Source: Candidatus Heimdallarchaeota archaeon (GTDB taxonomy: Archaea; Asgardarchaeota; Heimdallarchaeia; Heimdallarchaeales; Heimdallarchaeaceae). Taken from it: 24,610 nt of DNA. This document shows positions 14,396 through 22,303 of the stretch, in pieces (positions within the stretch are counted from its first letter, which is position 1; each line of letters starts with the position of its first letter). The notes under the pieces are model-generated. The model was given only the letters and a program-made list of their open reading frames with translations. It had not been told where the DNA came from and ran no database searches. Where the stretch lies: the NCBI GenBank assembly GCA_016839985.1, contig JAEOTG010000028.1, forward strand, positions 1-24,610. The letters are read 5' to 3'. The position numbers and the translations under genes were made by a program.

Positions 14396-14890
14396 ATGAG
14401 CTACGATTTATTTCTAAGTAGGGATTACCTAATATTTTCATGCGCTCACTTTGTTATTGGAGAAAATTTCTTCGAACCTCTTCATGGTCATAATTATAAG
14501 ATTCTTATAAACGTATATGGTGATCAAGGGAAAGACAATATGGTTATCGATTTTCGACTTATTAAGCGCATACTTGTCCCTATTGTAGATAGCTTAGATC
14601 ACCACATAATAATTCCTGAGAAAAATAAATTTCTAGAACTAACAGAACAAGGAGAACAACTTATTGTGAATATTCCTCACATTGACAAAGAGTATGAATT
14701 TCCTATATCAGATATAGTTCTTCTTCCTATAGAGAATACAACCGTAGAAGAATTGAGTCATTATTTTGTTAATGTTCTTACTAATAATGATGAATTGAGA
14801 AGAGAGAATATAGATCAAGTCACTGTAACAGTTTTCGAGTATGAAGGTCAAGGCGTTACATTCGAACTCTTTCCCTGTAAAAATAATTAA
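14396..14890 (+). CDS. 6-pyruvoyl-tetrahydropterin synthase / QueD-family enzyme, pterin pathway
   Basis: 164 aa of the PTPS/QueD fold. The zinc ligands are visible as H18 (in SCAHF), H30 and H32 (in HGHNY), followed by DFR (52-54) and LDHH (67-70), which are normal family motifs. The catalytic Cys that PTPS and QueD carry just before HGH is missing: the local sequence is ENFFEPLHGH, with Glu at positions -3 and -7. Glu in place of Cys is the mark of the PTPS-III type, which removes the side chain of dihydroneopterin to give 6-hydroxymethyl-dihydropterin. The neighbour mptE takes exactly that product, which fits. The exact residue correspondence is uncertain. ATG 14396 is chosen over in-frame TTG 14372 because of the TATA spacing and because the family fold begins there. 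QueD-like activity for queuosine/archaeosine is the alternative. Confidence 0.87.
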   Translation: MSYDLFLSRDYLIFSCAHFVIGENFFEPLHGHNYKILINVYGDQGKDNMVIDFRLIKRILVPIVDSLDHHIIIPEKNKFLELTEQGEQLIVNIPHIDKEYEFPISDIVLLPIENTTVEELSHYFVNVLTNNDELRRENIDQVTVTVFEYEGQGVTFELFPCKNN

Positions 14891-14903
14891 ACTCAAAAAG
14901 AAA

Positions 14904-15662
14904 TTATTTCTTAGAGATTTTTTGTTCTGTATTAGCACACCAATTTATAATAGATTTTGCTATCAAGAATTTCTTCATTTTTCTTTTTTTCATTTCTTCG
15001 TTGAGTTGGTATTGTTTAGAGTATTTACCAATTACAGGGCCAAAATCAAAACCAGACAATATTATTTCTTTTGCTTTCATCAATGTTGACATGCATACTG
15101 CTCTATCTCCATCAGTAAAACCATAGAAATTATAAGATCCAGCTAGAGGTTTTGTTTGAGTTGTTAATATGAAATTATTTCTCTTTATATTGTTTATAGT
15201 ATCCTTTATAGTTGAGATATTGTCTCCATGAACATGGATTAAAAGAATTGATCCTGCTTGTTGTGCTTCAAACTGATCGTTCAAATCACCATCTAAATCA
15301 GTTACAATAAAGTGAGGAATAAAACCTTGCTCTAGTAAAAAAGAAGTTGCGCCATCTGCAGAAATCAGAATTGTGTCTTTCTTACCAATTATGGAGAGAT
15401 ATAGTTCAAATTGCTCTTCCAATCTTTCACCAGGAGCGAAGATAAGAACTCGATTACCTCTTGATATATTGGTTCTTAATTCTTCAGAAGACACATTACT
15501 TTTCACAACCTCTAATACTTCTCTTAGAGCTAGTTCATCTTTTTCTGAGCTAATTTCTAGAAATTTACAAATACGAGGATACCAAGATTCTAGCCATATA
15601 GATAAAGAAAAGGCTTTATTTTCCAATTCTTTAAATGGAGAATTTTTAGTATCATATAACAT
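14904..15662 (-). CDS. mptE: 6-hydroxymethyl-7,8-dihydropterin pyrophosphokinase (MptE, DUF115)
   Basis: 252 aa. MptE transfers diphosphate from ATP to 6-hydroxymethyl-7,8-dihydropterin, a step toward tetrahydromethanopterin or folate-type cofactors; it replaces FolK in archaea. The DUF115 motifs are in order: ISADGA (100-105), VTDLDGD (120-126), HVHGDN (143-148), TTQT (167-170) and GFTDGDRA (181-188), then FDFG. The acidic clusters should bind Mg-ATP. The start ATG at 15662 overlaps the end of the upstream clc gene by 11 nt, so the two are cotranscribed and probably translationally coupled. The gene runs head-on into the PTPS gene (stops 13 nt apart), whose product likely supplies its substrate. 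The N-terminal ~65 residues are helical and less conserved, as usual in this family. Confidence 0.92.
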   Translation of the reverse strand: MLYDTKNSPFKELENKAFSLSIWLESWYPRICKFLEISSEKDELALREVLEVVKSNVSSEELRTNISRGNRVLIFAPGERLEEQFELYLSIIGKKDTILISADGATSFLLEQGFIPHFIVTDLDGDLNDQFEAQQAGSILLIHVHGDNISTIKDTINNIKRNNFILTTQTKPLAGSYNFYGFTDGDRAVCMSTLMKAKEIILSGFDFGPVIGKYSKQYQLNEEMKKRKMKKFLIAKSIINWCANTEQKISKK

Positions 15663-17439
15663 CTTCTATTTCCTCCATTGTTAGTTCTCTTTGGCTTTGG
15701 AGTTTGGTTAACGCTGTCTCATATCTGTTTTCAATATCTCTGAATCTTATAATCCCAACAACATGCGTTCTTTTTTCTCTATCTACTACAGGCATACATT
15801 CAATTCCATTTTCAGTAAGTCTATCAAAAGCTTGGTTTAAAGTTTCATCTGGAAAAGCTATAATTACATCTTTTGTCATTACTTCATGAACATACGTTTT
15901 ACCACTTGCAAAGCCAGTTTGAAAATCAATTGCACTAATTATTCCTTGGAGTTGACCATTTTTATCTTCTACTAATAAAGCACTGGTTTTATGTAAGTAT
16001 AACAAAGAAAAACTCTCTTGTAGTGAAGCATCATCATTTACTGTAGGATATTCCTCTTCCATTGATTCCTTAACTGTAAGAGTCGTTAGAAGATCTGTAT
16101 ATTGGATTCTTCTTCTTAGAATCACTTCTTTACTTTCAATTTGACCACCATACAAGCTAAAATCCATTGATATAATGAAAGCCATAGCATTAGATAAAAT
16201 GAAAGGAATTACTAAGTTTGGGAAACCTACCATTTCCAAAACTAAAATCATAGATGCGATTGGGGTTTTAGTTGTAGCAGTATGCATAGCTGACATTGAT
16301 ACCACAATGACTGGAACAGCAATAGGTTCAATTGAGGGAACCATTTTTGCATATAAAGCACCAAGAGATGCACCAGTAACCAACGAAGGACCCATTACAC
16401 CAGCACTATTACCAAAACCTACACAAGTAGAAGTAACAAGTATTTTGCCAATTAATAAAATCAGTAAGATTCCTATTGTAATTGAACCATAATCAGCTAC
16501 TAAAGAATTAATGGATAGAAAACCAGTTCCTTCTAATGAAACGCCAGTAGGTAAGGAATATTTGTCAACAAAATAAACGACTAACGTTGTTAATAGCATT
16601 CCAAAAAATGGTAAGAGAAAAGCTTTGAGGTATTTTTCTACCCATTTTGCTAGTAATTTGAATAATATAGAAAAGCCAATTCCAAAAAATCCAGCAAATA
16701 TTCCAATAATTATAAAATGTAAAGAATTGATAAAAGTTAAATCCAAATTTATAGGTCCAAGATCAAAATATGCAGGTGTAGAATGCATAAGTCGGAGTAA
16801 TGCATCAGAGATAAGCATAGCTATTGCACTAGCTACAAGTGCTGGAAGAAACACTGTCTCATCAAGATCTCTTTTATAAGGAACTTCTGAAGCGAATACT
16901 GTTCCTCCTAAAGGAGCTCTGAATACAGCTGCTGTACATGCAGCTGCACCAATAGTAATTGCATGCATTTCATCTTCTTTAGTCATGCCTAATTTATCAC
17001 CAATAACTGAAGAAGTTGCGCTTCCCAATGTTACTGCAGGTCCTTCTCTCCCTGCAGGAGAGTTAACTCCAAGTGTTAAAACACTAGTAATAAATTTGGT
17101 TAGTATGACTCTAGGACGAATGGGTGTTGTTGTATTCTTGTGTTTTAAGACAAAAGACATTCCTGCTCCACGAACTTCTCGAAAACCAAAATAGAGAAAA
17201 AGAGAGGTTATACCACCTACAATTGGAAATCTTACATAAATTGGAATAACATCTAACCACACTTGAAGGTTTACAACTAAAGCAGTAAATAAAGACATTA
17301 GAACTCCACAAACAGCACCAATAAGAGCTGCAAAAGGAAACCATTTTCTAGTATATTTCCAATATTTAGTAAATTGAATGGAAAGCCGTTGTTTAAAGGT
17401 TAATGCTTTATCCGAGGAGGAGTTCTCTTTTTGATTCAC
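15652..17439 (-). CDS. CLC-family chloride channel/transporter with C-terminal CBS pair
   Basis: 595 aa. Residues ~35-430 form a CLC membrane domain with the usual re-entrant helices. GREGP (130-134) carries the gating glutamate E132. The third ion-site motif is present as GNSAGVMGP (343-351). The first ion-site motif, normally GSGIP, reads GAGMS (91-95). At the place of the inner proton glutamate of the E. coli antiporter (EE in helix H) the sequence is E185-V186, as in animal CLC channels and many CBS-bearing prokaryotic CLCs. This suggests channel-like or weakly proton-coupled transport. Two CBS domains follow (about 455-510 and 518-572), possible adenine-nucleotide sensors. Starts with GTG at 17439; the nearby ATG is followed at once by a stop. 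Overlaps mptE downstream. Confidence 0.92.
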   Translation of the reverse strand: MNQKENSSSDKALTFKQRLSIQFTKYWKYTRKWFPFAALIGAVCGVLMSLFTALVVNLQVWLDVIPIYVRFPIVGGITSLFLYFGFREVRGAGMSFVLKHKNTTTPIRPRVILTKFITSVLTLGVNSPAGREGPAVTLGSATSSVIGDKLGMTKEDEMHAITIGAAACTAAVFRAPLGGTVFASEVPYKRDLDETVFLPALVASAIAMLISDALLRLMHSTPAYFDLGPINLDLTFINSLHFIIIGIFAGFFGIGFSILFKLLAKWVEKYLKAFLLPFFGMLLTTLVVYFVDKYSLPTGVSLEGTGFLSINSLVADYGSITIGILLILLIGKILVTSTCVGFGNSAGVMGPSLVTGASLGALYAKMVPSIEPIAVPVIVVSMSAMHTATTKTPIASMILVLEMVGFPNLVIPFILSNAMAFIISMDFSLYGGQIESKEVILRRRIQYTDLLTTLTVKESMEEEYPTVNDDASLQESFSLLYLHKTSALLVEDKNGQLQGIISAIDFQTGFASGKTYVHEVMTKDVIIAFPDETLNQAFDRLTENGIECMPVVDREKRTHVVGIIRFRDIENRYETALTKLQSQRELTMEEIEDVI

Positions 17440-17605
17440 ATAATATCAATGTCTTTTGGAATTTTAACTTTATTTGTTTTAAAAAAGGAATAATGTTTTT
17501 TCAGTTTAATTAGAGTATTTTAATTATTTTAAACAAAAATTGATAAGTATTTTAACAAACAGTCAAATATAAGAAGATATTGAAGGAATTATACTAAAAG
17601 ATGGA

Positions 17606-19786
17606 ATGTTAATGAAACACAGTAGATTACTCAAAAAGAAAATATCAGTTCTGTTAAATGGTTCTCTTATAGTAGTTATGGTTTTGTTCTCATTAATAAC
17701 AGTTAAATCCCAGAATTTGTATTTAGTAAAAGATGGTTTATCAGAAACTATACATCAATCCTTATTAGATGATTATGATAGAGTGATGATTTTTCCTTTT
17801 AATTACGATTATATCGTAGATCCTTATGTTGTTGATTTCGGGAAGGACAAGATTTTGGAAACTGTAATAATCGCATATTCAACATCTGGAGCAAGTCAGG
17901 TCTATCTAATCAGAAATGAGCAAGTTGCTAGTGGTTGGCCAGTTGAACTTACATGGGAGATTAATGATATTGAAATTGTTGGTGAAATTGGTTTAAATGG
18001 TGGAATTGATCCTGCTATAGTTATTCGTTGGGATAAAGCTATAGATAGTACTATAGTTAAAACTTCATTCTTTGCTATTAAGGCTGATGGCACAATTGAT
18101 CCAACTTATGGCTTTCAACTTAATGGTTCATATATTGAAGACGCTATTTTTGAGGATATAGATGATAATGGAGAGAAAGAATATGTCCTAATAAGAAGCG
18201 ATGAGTATGTTTTTCAGTTAAATCAAAATGGCGATAATATAACAAATTGGCCAATTCATGTTGATGAAACAATCACTTTTAATAAACCTGTAGTAACAGA
18301 TATTTCTGGTGATAATGAAGCAGATATAATTGTCATCTCTGATAAAGGTCTTGTTTTTGCATGGCATCAAAATGGTACAATAATTGATGGTTTTCCTTTT
18401 CGAATGCCAATGAATGACTATAATCCAATAGAACATGGTGAGCAATTTAGAGATAAGCCGATTGTTGCAGATTTAAATGAAGATGGAAAAAAAGAACTAG
18501 CTATTGCATCAACTTTGAATTATTTATACGTAGCGACACTGGAACCTCCCAATAACCAAACATGGGAAATCGAATTACCACAAAACTCCTATTATTTTGA
18601 TGGAACTGCTTATGATATTAACAATGATGGTCGCAAAGAAATAGTACATATCTTAAATGCAGGATTGCTTGCGTTTAGATTGGAAGAGGAGCTAGAACAG
18701 ATCTTCTTCTATCCAGGAGGTGGAGGAATATTTAAATCTCCAGCAATAGCAGATCTCGATAGGGATAACAAAGCTGAAATTGTTGTTTCCAACTACATAA
18801 ACACTTACGTTGTAAATGATGATGGAAGTTTACTTAAAGAGTTTCAGAGATTTTCCTCTACTTATGATCATATTTCTCCTCTAGTTTATGATTTTGATAA
18901 TGATAAAGAAATTGAAATTATACAATTAACTTTCAAAGGAGCGCTTTACATATTTGAAACGAACGATTATGGATTTGCTCCATGGATATACAAATTAGGT
19001 TCTACAACGAACTCTGTGAATAAAGATTCGGACGGTGATGGTCTTTGGGATTTTGAAGAAGAAATTATTGGAACAAATATAAATCACAATGATACTGATG
19101 GAGACACAGCAACAGATGGATTAGAAATTAACCAATATGCCTTAGATCCATTAACACCAGATATAGACACAGATAGTGACTCTGATGGTCTTACTAATAT
19201 TGATGAGGTAGAAATACATGGTACAGACCCTCTAGATCCTGACACAGATGGAGATACTATAAATGATGGAGATGAAGTTTCTGTTTATTTCACTAATCCT
19301 AATTTGCAGGATTCTGACAATGATAGTTTGCCAGACAATTATGAAATTTTGTACGGTGTTTTAGATCCTAATGATCCAACAGATGCAACAGAAGACCCTG
19401 ATGAAGATAATCTTATTAACAGAGACGAAAGAAGCTGGGGGACGAATCCTGAAAATCCTGATTCGGACGGTGATGGGCTTTTAGATGGCGATGAAGCAAT
19501 GAAATATTTTACTGACCCAAATACTCCGGATGCAGATACTGATCACGATGGTGATGGGCTTACAACTGTAGAAGAGGTTGACATCTACTTAACTGATCCC
19601 ACTATGCCAGATTCCGATAGTGATGGTTATGATGATGGTTTAGAAGTAGCCCGAGGAACAGATCCACTTGATCCAGAGAGTTTTCCAACGAAAAGAACAT
19701 CTTTCACGCATTTAAGTATAGTATCTCTTTCTTTAGTTTTCATATTAGGAATTTATCAGCTGTTGAATAGAAGAAAAAAGAAGTAG
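17606..19786 (+). CDS. Large surface protein: FG-GAP/VCBS beta-propeller plus TSP3-like calcium repeats, C-terminal anchor
   Basis: 726 aa. A signal peptide (about 8-36; core VLLNGSLIVVMVLFSLITV) is followed by about seven repeats with the pattern D-x-D/N-x-D-G-x-x-E-I/L (for example DLNEDGKKEL, DINNDGRKEI, DLDRDNKAEI, spaced about 50-60 residues up to ~465). These are typical of FG-GAP/VCBS beta-propellers with calcium in each blade. Residues ~475-695 hold about eight thrombospondin type 3-like units (DSDGDGL, DTDGDT, DSDNDS, then GTDPLDPDTDGD), Asp-rich and calcium-binding. A membrane helix (about 703-721) and an RRKKK tail anchor it. It probably acts as an adhesin or structural surface protein. 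ATG 17606 or 17612 could be the start. Divergent from clc; the next gene is 12 nt downstream. Confidence 0.88.
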   Translation: MLMKHSRLLKKKISVLLNGSLIVVMVLFSLITVKSQNLYLVKDGLSETIHQSLLDDYDRVMIFPFNYDYIVDPYVVDFGKDKILETVIIAYSTSGASQVYLIRNEQVASGWPVELTWEINDIEIVGEIGLNGGIDPAIVIRWDKAIDSTIVKTSFFAIKADGTIDPTYGFQLNGSYIEDAIFEDIDDNGEKEYVLIRSDEYVFQLNQNGDNITNWPIHVDETITFNKPVVTDISGDNEADIIVISDKGLVFAWHQNGTIIDGFPFRMPMNDYNPIEHGEQFRDKPIVADLNEDGKKELAIASTLNYLYVATLEPPNNQTWEIELPQNSYYFDGTAYDINNDGRKEIVHILNAGLLAFRLEEELEQIFFYPGGGGIFKSPAIADLDRDNKAEIVVSNYINTYVVNDDGSLLKEFQRFSSTYDHISPLVYDFDNDKEIEIIQLTFKGALYIFETNDYGFAPWIYKLGSTTNSVNKDSDGDGLWDFEEEIIGTNINHNDTDGDTATDGLEINQYALDPLTPDIDTDSDSDGLTNIDEVEIHGTDPLDPDTDGDTINDGDEVSVYFTNPNLQDSDNDSLPDNYEILYGVLDPNDPTDATEDPDEDNLINRDERSWGTNPENPDSDGDGLLDGDEAMKYFTDPNTPDADTDHDGDGLTTVEEVDIYLTDPTMPDSDSDGYDDGLEVARGTDPLDPESFPTKRTSFTHLSIVSLSLVFILGIYQLLNRRKKK

Positions 19787-19798
19787 GAGTAATATTCA

Positions 19799-20233
19799 AT
19801 GAAGTGCCCTTATTGTGGTTATACAAAGGCTAAAAACACAGGAGATAGTTTTCGTTCTTATTCGTGTCCAAGATGTGATTATCCCTTTGAAGCATCACTA
19901 GGTAATGTGATTGTTGAAAAGGCCTTGTCTATTCCTTTCTCCACTTTTATTTATACACCAGCAATATTCACAATAAACTATTTTATCGCAAAGTACTCTT
20001 TTCAAGGTGCTATTGTTGAATTTGGTCTAGCCCTCTCTTTTCATCTATTGATGAGCTCTTTAGTTCTTCTATTCATTCTATTCATTAGTACAGAACAAAA
20101 GTCTCGAATATTCTTGTTTAAAAAACAAATTGAAAAGAGTTTTTTTGCAAAGGTTAACGAATTTTCTCCTCTTATAAAAATAGCTATAATACTGATTATA
20201 ATAGCTTTAATTACTCCTTTTGTTTTCCAGTAA
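19799..20233 (+). CDS. Zinc-ribbon membrane protein
   Basis: 144 aa. The N-terminus is a zinc ribbon: CPYC (Cys 3, 6) and CPRC (Cys 23, 26). It is followed by about three membrane helices (roughly 46-66, 70-97 and 124-143), with a basic loop (SRIFLFKKQIEK) between the last two. Zinc ribbons fused to small membrane domains are common in archaea, and the role of this one is unknown. ATG 19799 follows AGGAGT with 9 nt spacing; the ribosome site overlaps the end of the upstream gene, whose stop is 12 nt away, so the two are cotranscribed. A chaperone or membrane-quality role for the partner surface protein is conceivable but unproven. Confidence 0.8.
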   Translation: MKCPYCGYTKAKNTGDSFRSYSCPRCDYPFEASLGNVIVEKALSIPFSTFIYTPAIFTINYFIAKYSFQGAIVEFGLALSFHLLMSSLVLLFILFISTEQKSRIFLFKKQIEKSFFAKVNEFSPLIKIAIILIIIALITPFVFQ

Positions 20234-20290
20234 TTTATGGATAAGTGTAAAATTAAAAGCTAACAAACTTAGTATAACTAAATCTTGGAA

Positions 20291-20328
20291 AACAGAAAAC
20301 AAGAAAAGAAAAAAGAAAAAAAGAAAGT
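20291..20328 (-). terminator. T-rich terminator after the solute-binding protein gene
   Basis: On the minus strand, about 10 nt after the stop at 20339, T runs broken by C, G or A extend about 38 nt. This matches the terminator style elsewhere in the window. Confidence 0.5.
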
Positions 20329-20338
20329 TTTATTTATT

Positions 20339-22285
20339 TTATTTCCTTTTGCGGTAGAATACTAAGAAAGCTGCTGCACCTATTGCTGCAATTATACCAA
20401 TTATAGGAATTGGTGTAACTTCTATAGTAATAGTATATCCAGCTGCTGCTAACCATTCTTGTGCTGCTTCAAGGTTATAGTCGTATTTAACGATGTCATT
20501 GTAGTAGTAGAATGCGTGATATGGATAAGTTACACTGTGTGCGATAACTGCTTCACCGTCTAACATGACTTCATTAATCTCATTTCTATCGATTGCGTAG
20601 TTCATTGCTTTTCGAACGGCTACACCTTTAGTATATTCTTCTTTACCTGGTTCAGTGAGATATACATAGTTATCTTCTCCACCAACGAATGGACGTTGTA
20701 GATTATAGAAGAAGAAGTCGTATGATGCAGGCATTAGAGATGATACTGTAAATCTTGGATCAGCTTGCATTTGCTTTCTCTCTGCTGGGAAGCTTGTTAC
20801 ACCAACAATATCTAGTTTTCCTGCTTTGAATTCTGCGAGAGCTGCAGTAGCATCAGGAATAACACGCATATTGTATTGTTGAACCATTGGAGTCTTTCCA
20901 CCAACACCGTCAATTACTCCTACACCATGCCAGTATGGGCTTCTCTGTAAAACAGATACAGAATGAGGTACAAAGTAATCTAACATGTATTGACCACATC
21001 CAAATGAGGATGAGCCAAAATAGTTCCATGGAGCTGTATCTGTAATATCATGTGTTCCGTTCTGATACAATCCAGTAACTGTCCAACCACTTGTTACGGT
21101 TTCAGTGAATGTAGTATCTGTGGAATTCAAGAAGAATTCTGGAAGAATTCTCGAATAGACTATTTGTTCATAGAAAAACACATTCTGTTCAAGTTCAGTA
21201 GTTGTGTGATCACCGTCAATGAGAACATGGAAAGCAAGTGGATCAACTGGATCAACATAACAATTTGGCATCCAATACCAATTATAAGGTCTCGCACTGA
21301 CTGTTGCCCAAGCACCATATGTAAAAACAAAATCTTTTGCTGTTACTTGTTGATTTGTTCCGTCACTGTATTCTCCTTGTAGTCCAACCTCTAAATCTCC
21401 TGTTGTAAGAGTACTTAATGCAGGAGATGAAGCATCTCTTCCGAGTACATTATAAGATGGATTCCAATAGACATTGTCTCTCACATAGTATTTGTAGTGG
21501 TTTGCGTCAATCATTTCCCAATCTTCAATGAGACCAGTCTTGATAGGTATACTTTCAGGATTGACTGATAATCCAGGCTCCATATAGAGATTGTATAGGT
21601 TACTACTTGATGTGTCTCGACTAAACAGTGGATTTAATACTGTCCACATGGCGTCACGACCATTCCATTCATCTACAGTTACTTGACCATCATGTAATCC
21701 ATCAAAAGACATGTAAGGATTAGAAGCTATCCAGCCCCAGTCATAATCATACCCTAGTGTGTTTGACCATACGGATACGTAATTTCTACGTGTGAACAAT
21801 GGGCAAATTGGAACGATCTTGTCCATGACAAGTTGCTGCCATTCATAGTATAGCTGTTGTTGTTCAGCTAAATCAGTTATTGTTGTAGCCTCTAGTTGCA
21901 TATTTTCACTTTGGTTTTGGTAAGGCATAACCTTTTCTAAACCAAACAAGTTTAATGTTCCATCTTCTGAATAGGCAGATCTAAAGTCTGGAGAAATTGC
22001 TCCACCAGATATTCCTACTATTCCACAATCATAATCGTGTGCTAATGTTAAATCACCCACGAATACTGACCATTCGATTAGTTTTACTTCAAGTTCAATG
22101 CCTATGTCTCGCAGATACTGTGCTATGAATAGACCATAGTCACCTCTTACAGGATTTCCTGAGTTAGTTTTGAAAACTAAGTTCGCTATAGGTTCCTGTT
22201 GGGCATTAATTGTATTTGCGTTATAAGCGCTCATTATTGCAAAGCTAGCAATAATAAAAAGAGCTATAAATGCTTTTTTCTTCAT
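20339..22285 (-). CDS. Family 5 (SBP_bac_5) solute-binding protein with its two parts in swapped order, membrane-anchored
   Basis: 648 aa. It has a signal peptide (1-29; core AFIALFIIASFAIM) and a C-terminal membrane helix (about 625-644) with an RKRK end. Between them lie the parts of a peptide/oligosaccharide-binding protein of the OppA/DppA family, in exchanged order. Residues 34-180 look like the part that normally ends these proteins: an ion/peptide-lobe start, IAQYLRDIGIELEVKLIEW, then DYDCGIVG, then the helix QQLYYEWQQLVMDKIVPICP and a PLF strand. Residues ~205-615 look like the normal beginning and middle: NPLF, LIEDWEMIDANHYKYYVRDN-VYW, TAKDFVFTY, FGCGQYML, AALAEFKAGKLDIV, VRKAMNYAIDRNEI, and YDYNLEAAQEWLAAAGY, after which the anchor follows at once. 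It should bind peptides or related solutes outside the cell. ATG 22285 follows AGGTGAT. Second gene of an operon; no permeases are in the window. Confidence 0.85.
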   Translation of the reverse strand: MKKKAFIALFIIASFAIMSAYNANTINAQQEPIANLVFKTNSGNPVRGDYGLFIAQYLRDIGIELEVKLIEWSVFVGDLTLAHDYDCGIVGISGGAISPDFRSAYSEDGTLNLFGLEKVMPYQNQSENMQLEATTITDLAEQQQLYYEWQQLVMDKIVPICPLFTRRNYVSVWSNTLGYDYDWGWIASNPYMSFDGLHDGQVTVDEWNGRDAMWTVLNPLFSRDTSSSNLYNLYMEPGLSVNPESIPIKTGLIEDWEMIDANHYKYYVRDNVYWNPSYNVLGRDASSPALSTLTTGDLEVGLQGEYSDGTNQQVTAKDFVFTYGAWATVSARPYNWYWMPNCYVDPVDPLAFHVLIDGDHTTTELEQNVFFYEQIVYSRILPEFFLNSTDTTFTETVTSGWTVTGLYQNGTHDITDTAPWNYFGSSSFGCGQYMLDYFVPHSVSVLQRSPYWHGVGVIDGVGGKTPMVQQYNMRVIPDATAALAEFKAGKLDIVGVTSFPAERKQMQADPRFTVSSLMPASYDFFFYNLQRPFVGGEDNYVYLTEPGKEEYTKGVAVRKAMNYAIDRNEINEVMLDGEAVIAHSVTYPYHAFYYYNDIVKYDYNLEAAQEWLAAAGYTITIEVTPIPIIGIIAAIGAAAFLVFYRKRK

Positions 22286-22290
22286 TTAAG

Positions 22291-22300
22291 ATCACCTTTT
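22291..22300 (-). promoter_or_regulatory. Ribosome site of the solute-binding protein gene
   Basis: AAAAGGTGAT on the minus strand, with the GGTGAT core 5 nt from ATG 22285, in the 18-nt gap between the two operon genes. Confidence 0.65.
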
Positions 22301-22303
22301 ATA

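Noticed and set aside
19020..19690. DNA-level tandem repeat in the end of the TSP3 gene
   Set aside because: The repetition is at the protein level (Asp-rich calcium units) with varied codons, so it is a coding repeat and not a satellite or mobile element.
20339..22285. Frameshift, chimera or assembly error as the cause of the swapped binding-protein order
   Set aside because: The frame is unbroken from signal peptide to membrane anchor with a good ribosome site, and each half is complete. A read-level check would still be useful, so this is rejected only provisionally.
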